From: an uncultured Slackia sp.
GTDB lineage: Bacteria > Actinomycetota > Coriobacteriia > Coriobacteriales > Eggerthellaceae
Direction: 5' to 3'
NCBI RefSeq assembly: GCF_944321625.1
Contig: NZ_CALUMA010000057.1
Span: forward strand, 1-49,515
Length of the DNA stretch: 49,515 bases
In this document: piece after piece, positions 43,079-49,515 of the stretch
How positions within the stretch are numbered: the first letter of the stretch is position 1
How the letters are laid out: every line of letters starts with the position of its first letter
The notes under the pieces: model-generated
What the model was told of the DNA's origin: nothing
The model's database searches: none
The model's input: only the letters and a program-made list of their open reading frames with translations
Translations under genes and position numbers: made by a program

Positions 43079-44143
43079 CTATTCGTGCCTGATGCCCAAG
43101 TGCTCGAATGCGCGCTCGGTCGCCTGCCTGCCCTTGGGCGTACGCATGATGAGTCCCTGTTGAATGAGGTAGGGCTCGTACACGTCTTCCACCGTGTCGG
43201 GGTCCTCGGCAAGCGCGGACGCAAGGGTGGAAAGCCCCACGGGACGCCCGCCGAACGACACGCACAGAAGCTCGAGAATCTTGTTGTCCAGCGCGTCGAG
43301 TCCCAGCGAATCCACCTCGAAGAAGCTCAGCGCCTGCGCCGCGGTATCTTCGTCGATGTCGCCCGAACCGCGCACCTGGGCCCAGTCGCGCACACGCTTG
43401 AGCAGGCGGTTTGCCAAACGCGGCGTACCACGGCTGCGACGCGCGATTTCCAGCGCGCCCTCTTCGTCCACCGCCACATCCAAAATGCCGGCGGAACGCT
43501 TCACGATGTCGGCCAGCTCCTCAGGCGTGTAGTAATCAAGGCGGAACACGATGCCAAAACGATCGCGCAAAGGACCGGTGAGCAGGCCCGTGCGCGTGGT
43601 GGCGCCCACCAGCGTGAAGCGCGGGAGATCCAAGCGGATGCTGCGCGCCGCCGGACCCTTGCCCACGATGATGTCGAGCACGTAATCTTCCAGCGCGGGA
43701 TACAAAACCTCCTCGACCTGGCGGTTAAGACGGTGGATCTCGTCGATGAACAGCACGTCGCCGTCATCGAGATTGGAAAGGATGGCCGCCAGATCGCCCG
43801 GTCGCGCGATGGCGGGGCCGCTGGTGGTGCGGATGTTGGCGCCCAGCTCATTGGCCACCACCGTGGCGAGCGTGGTTTTGCCCAGACCCGGAGGGCCGCT
43901 GAACAGCACATGGTCCATGCACTCGCCGCGCTGCCTGGCTGCCTGGATGAGGATGGCGAGGCTTTCTTTCACGCGCGTCTGGCCCAGGTAATCGTCCAGG
44001 TGCTTGGGTCGCAGGGAACGGTCGAGAGCGAGGTCGTCCTCGGTGAGTTCCGGCGTGACCGCGCGCACGGGCGCGGCGGAGCGAGGCGAGGAGCCCCCTG
44101 CCTCGAACATCACACCTTCAAGCTGTATTCCGTCTTGCACCAT
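43079..44143 (-). CDS. ruvB: Holliday junction branch-migration motor RuvB
   Basis: A hexameric AAA+ motor that drives branch migration with RuvA. The 354-residue protein has AGGAG before the ATG, Walker A GPPGLGKT (83-90), Walker [10 protein letters not shown], a sensor/arginine region GATTRTGLL and [11 protein letters not shown], and the C-terminal winged helix ([25 protein letters not shown]). Order ruvC-ruvA-ruvB is the usual one. Confidence 0.98.
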   Translation of the reverse strand: MVQDGIQLEGVMFEAGGSSPRSAAPVRAVTPELTEDDLALDRSLRPKHLDDYLGQTRVKESLAILIQAARQRGECMDHVLFSGPPGLGKTTLATVVANELGANIRTTSGPAIARPGDLAAILSNLDDGDVLFIDEIHRLNRQVEEVLYPALEDYVLDIIVGKGPAARSIRLDLPRFTLVGATTRTGLLTGPLRDRFGIVFRLDYYTPEELADIVKRSAGILDVAVDEEGALEIARRSRGTPRLANRLLKRVRDWAQVRGSGDIDEDTAAQALSFFEVDSLGLDALDNKILELLCVSFGGRPVGLSTLASALAEDPDTVEDVYEPYLIQQGLIMRTPKGRQATERAFEHLGIRHE

Positions 44144-44196
44144 GCGAATCTCCTCAATGGCGCAGCGATAACCGCCGCGCGATCAAACCTGCGCGA

Positions 44197-44796
44197 TTAG
44201 AGCCCCGTCGAATCCAATCGCCTCAGGGCGTATTGTATCAATGCGCCCTCGGTTGTTGCCGAATCGGGCGCGTCCTTGAGCGCCAAATCGGCCTCGGCAG
44301 AAGAGAAGCCCATGGCGAGCAGCGCGTCTCGTGCACCCTTCAGGCGCTCGGCGGCGGCTGCGGTCTGTTGAGCGAACAGCGTGTCTTCAGGCTGCGCCTC
44401 CAGATTGCCCTTGAGTTCCAGAATCAAGCGCTGGGCGGTTTTCTTACCCACGCCCGGGATGGTTGACACCGCCTTGACGTCCTGCGACTGAATGGCTGCG
44501 ATGAGCTCCTGCGGCGAGAACGACGAAAGCGCTGCCAGCGCCACCTTGGGGCCGATGCCCGATACCGTAATCAGGCGCTCGAACAGATCTTTTTCGCCCT
44601 GATCGAGGAACCCATAGAGTGCGATGGCATCCTCGCGCACAGCGAGATAGGTGAACACGCTCACCGACGCACCGCGGTCGGGCAGCTTGGCGATATCGCT
44701 TGCGGGCATACCCACCTGGTAGCCGATGCCGTTCACATCGATGAAGGCATGCGTGGCGGTTCGCCCCGCCATAACGCCTTTCAAAAAAGCAATCAT
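44197..44796 (-). CDS. ruvA: Holliday junction DNA-binding subunit RuvA
   Basis: This is a 199-residue protein. N-terminal OB fold (MIAFLKGVMAG, IDVNGIGYQVGMP), two helix-hairpin-helix motifs (LITVSGIGPKVALAALS and ISTIPGVGKKTAQRLILEL with V for I) and the RuvB-binding C-terminal domain (ALLAMGFSSAEADLAL). It binds four-way junctions and loads RuvB. Starts eight bases after ruvC. Confidence 0.98.
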   Translation of the reverse strand: MIAFLKGVMAGRTATHAFIDVNGIGYQVGMPASDIAKLPDRGASVSVFTYLAVREDAIALYGFLDQGEKDLFERLITVSGIGPKVALAALSSFSPQELIAAIQSQDVKAVSTIPGVGKKTAQRLILELKGNLEAQPEDTLFAQQTAAAAERLKGARDALLAMGFSSAEADLALKDAPDSATTEGALIQYALRRLDSTGL

Positions 44797-44804
44797 GCGA
44801 AATC

Positions 44805-45287
44805 CTATCCGTGCGTCACGTAGCAGATGGCGGCGGCCAAGGCGTCGGCCGCGTGGTCGGGGTGCGGCACCTCATCCAGCCCAAGAATCTGCTTCACCAT
44901 GTACTGGACCTGGGCTTTCTCGGCGTTGCCCTCGCCCACCACGGCAAGCTTGATGGCCGCAGGAGCGAACTCCCCCACGTCAAGCCCACCTTCGGCGCAA
45001 GCGACCAGCACCGCGCCGCGCGCCTGCCCCGTGGCAAAAGCGCTGGGGGCGTTCAGACCGAACAGGACCGTTTCGATTCCCAGACATGTAGGGCCGTAGC
45101 GTTTGACCACGAGCGCCATCTGGTCGTGCAACTTCAAAAGGCGCTGCGCCAAAGACATATCCTTGCTGGTAGAGATGCAACCGTACGCCACGCACGACAG
45201 CCGCGAGCCGCGCTGCTCGATAACGCCCCAGCCCGTGTTGGCCAAGCCGGGGTCGATGCCCAATATGGTTCGCGCTTGCCTCTGCAT
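44805..45287 (-). CDS. ruvC: Holliday junction resolvase RuvC
   Basis: This is a 160-residue nuclease. ILGIDPGLANTGWGV carries the first catalytic aspartate, LGIETVLFGLN the glutamate, and the final HPDHAADALAAAICY the last acidic pair. The ATG at 45287 gives the expected short lead before the first strand; its ribosome site is weak, so the start could be shifted slightly. It works with RuvAB to cut junctions. Confidence 0.97.
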   Translation of the reverse strand: MQRQARTILGIDPGLANTGWGVIEQRGSRLSCVAYGCISTSKDMSLAQRLLKLHDQMALVVKRYGPTCLGIETVLFGLNAPSAFATGQARGAVLVACAEGGLDVGEFAPAAIKLAVVGEGNAEKAQVQYMVKQILGLDEVPHPDHAADALAAAICYVTHG

Positions 45288-45358
45288 GCCGCGCCGTGCC
45301 GCCTTTCTATCAAACGTCTGTTCGATAATAGTACCACGACGCACGGCAAAGCGTGACG

Positions 45359-46573
45359 CTATTTTGAATCTTCAGAAATATGAGGAACCGGCGCATCGGG
45401 AGTCTCTGGAGCGCCAGGAGTCTCTATCGCACCAGGAGCCTCTAACGCAGCGAAGCCCTCAGAATCCTTCGCACCCTCTTCGAGCGCCGCCGCAGGCCTG
45501 CCGCGACCGGGAAGGCGCTTGCGTACCTTCATCTCGCTGGGTTCTTCCCTATCGCCGCGGAACGTCTTGGTGCGCTGGATGAGCACCGCGCCGATCAGGA
45601 ACGGCATCCAGAACACCAGGCCGCGATACACCAGCACCTGCGCCATACCGGCGGCGGCGTTCACGTCGTAGGCGCTGAACAGCACCATGACCGCCGCTTC
45701 CACCACGCCCACGCCCTGCGGGGTGATGGAGATCATGGCGAACAGCGTCGCCACCACGTAGCCGCAGATGAGCGCCTCGGGATTGGTGATGCCAAACGCC
45801 ACGCCCACCAGACAAAACGCCGAAAGCTCGCACGTGCTCGCCACGATGGAGCAGCCGAACGCCTTGAACGCCGGCTTGGGGTTGTGCGCGATGATACCCG
45901 CCGCCTCGCCGAACGACGCCACCGCCGTTTCGGCCCAAGGCTTGAGCTCGTCCTTCTTGAATTTCAGGCGCACCCTGTTCACCAGATGCTCGATGGGATG
46001 TAGCAGGTTCACCAGCGTGGACGGGCTCTTGCGGCCCACCACCATGATGCCGCCCATGAACGCCACCAGAAACACCACGAACAGGCCCAGCAAGAACCAC
46101 ATGGGGCTCAGGTTGCCCGTGACCTGCAGGATGATGAAGCCCACGATCATGATGGTCATGAAGCCGGATTCGATGGTCATCTGCATGAGGAGCGCGGCCG
46201 AGGTCGCCTTGCCGCCCTGGATGCCGCGACGGCGCGCGTCGTCGACCACCAGCGTGGCGCCCGCCATGTTGAGCGACGGCGCGATGGTGTTCATGAAGAA
46301 GGTGCCGAACACCAGCGGCAGCGTATTGCGCGGGCTCATGCGCTCGCCCACTGCGGCGAACGAGAAGTGGTAGGCCCAGCTTTGCGCGTAGTACTTGCCC
46401 AGCTGCGTGAGAATGGCAAGAATGAGCGGAATCATGTCACCGCGCTGCATGGTTTCAGCGAGTTCAATCAATTGGTCGCCGCGCATGATGATGAACGCCA
46501 GCACGATGACGATGACGACGCCGATCAGAATTTTTTGGATGCTGGGCTTCACGCCGGTCCTCGCTATCCGCAT
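45359..46573 (-). CDS. Flippase-like (UPF0104/LPG synthase-type) membrane protein
   Basis: About 404 residues from the ATG at 46573; the start is uncertain because no ribosome site stands out. It has eight or so helices with NTIAPSLNMAGATLV, ESGFMTIMIVGF and ISITPQGVGVVEAAVMVLFSAYDV, the conserved blocks of the lysylphosphatidylglycerol synthase membrane region (UPF0104/AglD type). There is no aminoacyl-transferase domain, so it may flip a lipid or help a glycosyltransferase. The C-terminal 70 residues are Pro/Ala/Glu-rich. It lies just upstream of ruvC. Confidence 0.8.
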   Translation of the reverse strand: MRIARTGVKPSIQKILIGVVIVIVLAFIIMRGDQLIELAETMQRGDMIPLILAILTQLGKYYAQSWAYHFSFAAVGERMSPRNTLPLVFGTFFMNTIAPSLNMAGATLVVDDARRRGIQGGKATSAALLMQMTIESGFMTIMIVGFIILQVTGNLSPMWFLLGLFVVFLVAFMGGIMVVGRKSPSTLVNLLHPIEHLVNRVRLKFKKDELKPWAETAVASFGEAAGIIAHNPKPAFKAFGCSIVASTCELSAFCLVGVAFGITNPEALICGYVVATLFAMISITPQGVGVVEAAVMVLFSAYDVNAAAGMAQVLVYRGLVFWMPFLIGAVLIQRTKTFRGDREEPSEMKVRKRLPGRGRPAAALEEGAKDSEGFAALEAPGAIETPGAPETPDAPVPHISEDSK

Positions 46574-46703
46574 CGCTGCCGCGCGCAGGGCGCACAAACG
46601 ATGCATCGCTGACGATAGAACGCGTCGATTATACCCGTTACGCCACGCATCGCGCGAGTGCATGGAACACCCGCCACAAACGAAAGGACTTTTGACACCG
46701 CTC

Positions 46704-46727
46704 CGTTACGTCGCTGTTGACGTAACG
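46704..46727. promoter_or_regulatory. Hairpin or operator CGTTACGTC-N6-GACGTAACG
   Basis: Nine perfectly complementary bases around a six-base loop lie 131 bases upstream of the flippase-like gene's start, in the 403-base gap 46574-46976. No T-run follows on either strand, so a protein-binding site is more likely than a terminator. Confidence 0.4.
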
Positions 46728-46895
46728 TTCGCTGTCCCGACTGGCAATTTTTCCCGTTTGGCAGATATCCAAGACGGCGATTGTTCGGGCCGCATGGAAT
46801 AGCGCCCTCGCACCTTACTCTTCACTCTCCGCTAATGCCCTCACCCAACGTCCCAAGCTTCCCTTGGCCCAAATACAGCAGGCCAATACGTTTCA

Positions 46896-46961
46896 GGGGT
46901 AATCAAACATCAATACGGGTTATTGCTCATTACCCATACGGGTAATAGAAAGGGGTATTAT
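46896..46961. promoter_or_regulatory. Cluster of GGGTAAT-like repeats
   Basis: GGGGTAAT (46896), CGGGTTAT (46916), the pair ATTACCC-ATAC-GGGTAAT (46929-46946) and GGGGTATTAT (46952) occur within 66 bases. They look like repeated binding sites in the gap between the ATPase-DUF234 gene's 3' end and the flippase-like gene. A TATTAT in the last copy could serve as a -10 on the plus strand, but no plus gene follows. Confidence 0.35.
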
Positions 46962-46976
46962 GTATTGCTCCAGCCT

Positions 46977-48380
46977 TTATTTGAACAGCTGACACGAAGA
47001 CACGAATTGAACGTGTCCATCGCTTGCCGCGCTTCTCCGCGTTGCATCCGAAACCGGATTCTTTGAGAACAAATACCGGTAATATTCCTTATAACCAGAA
47101 ATCAACGCTGTGCGACTCTGCAACTTTTCCAGCGCCTCTGATTCGTTGAAGTTGGAGCGCCACTTGCATTCACCCAAGATGATGCGCTTTTCAAGCTCGT
47201 CCGCCGCTATAACGTCAATATCATCCTGCTGATGCGTTCGAACGTCCGTCCCCCACCACCGCCCAAACTTTGTCGGAGCAATAGGAAGCTGTCCTTCGCG
47301 TGCCTCACGAATAAGCCACTCCGTGCAAACTCGCTCGAAACAATGACCCACATACTCGCTCAGCTGCTGTCCGGTGAGCAAGCGTTGCGCCGCCTGCTCA
47401 CCTAGCCCGCTCTCTATCGCAGGGACAAGCGGAGCCACAAATCTGAACCAGAATGAAAACGCCGGGTCCATAATGCAGTAGCGGCTACGCTTGCTTCGCT
47501 CCGTTTCTCCAAAAGGCACCCTTCGCTCAACAATGCCCAAATCGCACAGTGTTTTTAGATACATCGTAATGCTTGAAGTAGGTATGCCTGTACGATCCGC
47601 CACTTCATTGGAACGCGTAGCTCCAGAGGCAATTGCACGCAAGACCGAAAGATACATCGTAGGGTCTCGAAGCTCCTGACGCATGAGCATAGCGGGCTCG
47701 TCAAACATCATGCCTGTTCGCTCGAAAAACAGCCGCGTCATATTCTGCAGATACGTTTCATCGGGACGAACTGCCGCCAGATAATACGGAGTGCCTCCCA
47801 GACTCGCATAATACGTAATCAAATCGCCTTCCGACGCCGCTGGCAACATGCGCGAAGCGTCTAGGTAATCAAAGGGCTTGAGTCTTATCTGAGCGGTACG
47901 CCGTCCGAACAACGGACTTTTTTCTCCCAGAACCTCTTGCTCCATAAATCCCTGATTACTGCCGCAAAGAATCAGCATGGCATCAGTGCGCGACAACTCG
48001 CGATCGATGGCAATCTGAAGCGCTGAAGGCAGATTGGGCGTAGCGTTGGCAGCATAGGGGAACTCATCAAATACAATAAGCAGCTTTTCTTGAGCGGCCC
48101 GATTTGCCAGAAATTCAAATGCCTCCTGCCATCCCCCGAATGCGGGGAGGGATGACGGCAGCCCACAAAATTCATAAAGCGTCCGCGAGAAGTCACGTAA
48201 GTTGTCACGCTCTCCCTGCTGCTGTGCGGTGAACATAAAAGCATGTTTGTCTTTGCAGAACTCTTCCAGGAGTGTCGTTTTACCCACGCGGCGGCGCCCG
48301 TACACAACAACCATCTGGAAAGACCGCTGCGCATAGCAGTCTTCAAGCACCTGCAACTCATGCTCTCTCGCCACAAACAT
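46977..48380 (-). CDS. Archaeal-type ATPase with DUF234 nuclease-like domain
   Basis: This is a 467-residue protein. ATG 48380 follows AAGGTGG; a TTG at 48386 is less likely. Residues 1-200 form the STAND-like ATPase (Walker A GRRRVGKT at about 28-35, Walker B LLIVFDEFPY, sensor ILCGSN). A winged helix follows (NEVADRTGIPTSSITMYLKT), then the DUF234 region with DDIDVIAADELEKRIILGECKW, matching a PD-(D/E)xK nuclease core (D-x-D, E-x-K). Such proteins are widespread and unexplained; roles in defence or as addiction-type elements are suspected. Codon use is less GC-rich than the neighbours, which suggests transfer. Confidence 0.85.
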   Translation of the reverse strand: MFVAREHELQVLEDCYAQRSFQMVVVYGRRRVGKTTLLEEFCKDKHAFMFTAQQQGERDNLRDFSRTLYEFCGLPSSLPAFGGWQEAFEFLANRAAQEKLLIVFDEFPYAANATPNLPSALQIAIDRELSRTDAMLILCGSNQGFMEQEVLGEKSPLFGRRTAQIRLKPFDYLDASRMLPAASEGDLITYYASLGGTPYYLAAVRPDETYLQNMTRLFFERTGMMFDEPAMLMRQELRDPTMYLSVLRAIASGATRSNEVADRTGIPTSSITMYLKTLCDLGIVERRVPFGETERSKRSRYCIMDPAFSFWFRFVAPLVPAIESGLGEQAAQRLLTGQQLSEYVGHCFERVCTEWLIREAREGQLPIAPTKFGRWWGTDVRTHQQDDIDVIAADELEKRIILGECKWRSNFNESEALEKLQSRTALISGYKEYYRYLFSKNPVSDATRRSAASDGHVQFVSSCQLFK

Positions 48381-48654
48381 CCGCAAACCACCTTAATACT
48401 ATTCATGCATATACTTTTCTTGCATAGTATATTTATAAATAGCATCTTATGCCAAAACAGACAATATGACTGCGCAATCATTGCGCGTTTTGCTTGGCGC
48501 GAAGGAAATGGCCGAAGGCTCGTCGCGCACCACGACCTGGCAAGATTTTCCGATTTGCAACTTGGAAAATGTCCACCAAACGGGATTATTCGCCAAAAGC
48601 CCCGCCACCTAGATGAAACACCGCCCGTCTCCACAGCAAAGCCGCGCCTAAGCG

Positions 48655-49065
48655 CTACCCCAGCGCCTCGTTCGCCTTGGCGACCTTCTCGTTGGCGTGC
48701 TGCTGCGATCCGGCGTTCATCAGCACGATGCCGCCCACAACAAGCGCCATGCCCAGGCCCGTGTACAGCGAAAACGGCTCGTTCCACACGATGCAGCCGA
48801 TAGCGGTGGTGGCAACCGTGCCCAAACCACCCCAGATGCCATACGCCAGACCCAGCGGCACGTGCTTGAGCACGAACACGAACAGGCCGAACGAAATCAC
48901 GTACGCGACCACTACCAGCAGCGACGGCACCAACACAGTGAAGCCTTCGGACATCTTGAGCATCGTGGTGCCAAACACCTCGCCCACAATGGACACGGCC
49001 AAAAGCGCATACCCGATTCCGTCGCCGCCGAACATCTTCCTCAAACGCTTCTTGATATCGTTCAT
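48655..49065 (-). CDS. SMR-family multidrug exporter subunit
   Basis: This is a 136-residue protein with four helices. ATG 49065 with AGGTG six bases upstream is preferred to the GTG at 49074. IVGEVFGTTMLKMSEGF has the proton- and drug-binding glutamate (E29, displaced by a 15-residue basic N-terminal extension), and LAYGIWGGLGTVATTAIG is the typical third helix. It starts nine bases after its partner gene; such tandem pairs often form heterodimers. Substrates are probably quaternary cations. Confidence 0.9.
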   Translation of the reverse strand: MNDIKKRLRKMFGGDGIGYALLAVSIVGEVFGTTMLKMSEGFTVLVPSLLVVVAYVISFGLFVFVLKHVPLGLAYGIWGGLGTVATTAIGCIVWNEPFSLYTGLGMALVVGGIVLMNAGSQQHANEKVAKANEALG

Positions 49066-49074
49066 CTCACACAC

Positions 49075-49392
49075 CTACATTCCCATCTCGAGGATGACCA
49101 CGCCGGCGATGATGCACGCCAGACCCGCAGCCATCTTCAAATTGAAGCCTTCTTTCCACACAATCGCACCCACTACGGCGGTTAGCGCGATACCCAGGCC
49201 CGTCCACATGGCATACACCGGGCCGATCGGCAGATGCTCGAGCGTCTGCGCGATGAAATAGAACGCGATGCCGTAGCCCGCCACCGTTCCCAACAGCGGC
49301 AATTTGCGCTGGAAGCCGTTGGACAGCTTCATCATGGAGTCGCCGAACACCTCGGCCGCCACCGCGATTGCCATCATGAAAAACGGATGCAT
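49075..49392 (-). CDS. SMR-family multidrug exporter subunit, partner
   Basis: This is a 105-residue protein with four helices and canonical E14 in VAAEVFGDSMMKLSNGF, and VYAMWTGLGIALTAVVGA in helix three. Start ATG 49392 is preceded by GAGGAG close by. First of the pair with 48655-49065. The motifs fit the Qac/EmrE branch better than guanidinium exporters. The closing 123 bases of the window hold nothing I can identify. Confidence 0.9.
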   Translation of the reverse strand: MHPFFMMAIAVAAEVFGDSMMKLSNGFQRKLPLLGTVAGYGIAFYFIAQTLEHLPIGPVYAMWTGLGIALTAVVGAIVWKEGFNLKMAAGLACIIAGVVILEMGM

Positions 49393-49515
49393 GTCTCCTC
49401 TTTCTTTCCTCTTTGCCTCGTCGTCCGATTCGCCCGCTTCGTCGTCTTCACGTGCTCCCGTGCGCAACGTGCATGCGAATGGGGCACGTCGTCGCAGGGC
49501 GCTCTTGCTTTCGTT

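Overview
The window looks like a chromosomal segment of a high-GC Gram-positive bacterium, most probably an actinobacterium of the class Coriobacteriia. Reasons: GC-rich housekeeping genes, strong AGGAGG-type ribosome binding sites, GTG/TTG starts, a fused SecD-SecF, a fused two-domain EcfA, a LoaP-type NusG paralog heading a polysaccharide operon, and a queH-queA-tgt cluster. The species is not determined.

Region 1 (1-7.7 kb) is a rearranged accessory region. It holds the 3' part of an IS256-type transposase gene, a decayed second copy of it, and a zinc-ribbon protein with a HEPN-like RNxxxH motif. Then comes a degenerate partial copy of the UDP-glucose dehydrogenase (ugd) gene. Two two-gene modules follow on the plus strand: an ImmA/IrrE-type protein with a PIN-like (DUF4411-type) protein, probably a toxin-antitoxin pair, and a DUF6414-like protein with a Clp-like single-domain AAA+ ATPase. 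A broken pseG-like gene lies next to the intact ugd. The truncated and intact ugd copies, each with a small downstream reading frame, form direct repeats of about 0.8 kb around both modules.

Region 2 (7.7-21.3 kb) is an exopolysaccharide or capsule locus read on the minus strand. One unit is lcp, wzz-like, BY-kinase and PHP-type phosphatase, closed by a terminator. The second is loaP, polyprenyl-phosphate sugar transferase, two GT2 genes, an EpsG-type polymerase, a TupA-like enzyme, a flippase, GT8, an acetyltransferase, ugd and a 50-residue protein. Two related hairpins precede loaP. The glycosyltransferase/flippase/polymerase core is clearly AT-rich, as expected for exchanged serotype genes.

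Region 3 (21.3-33.2 kb): two poorly characterised genes and a homocysteine-methyltransferase-like protein lacking most zinc ligands. Next is an intergenic candidate small RNA with C-rich loops. An FMN riboswitch drives ribU, followed by a fused EcfAA' and EcfT. Two pyridoxamine-phosphate-oxidase-like paralogs sit among several long inverted repeats. A YkvI-like transporter is preceded by what reads as a classical ribosome-mediated attenuator with an aromatic-rich leader peptide, and a HisC-like aminotransferase lies just upstream of it.

Region 4 (33.2-49.5 kb) is mostly housekeeping: secDF with a DUF1292 gene, map with a SEC-C motif, tgt-queA-queH (queuosine), a HAD hydrolase, a cold-shock protein, ruvC-ruvA-ruvB with a DUF6483-like gene, a flippase-like membrane protein, an ATPase-DUF234 protein and a pair of SMR exporters. 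I saw no CRISPR array, tRNA or rRNA gene.
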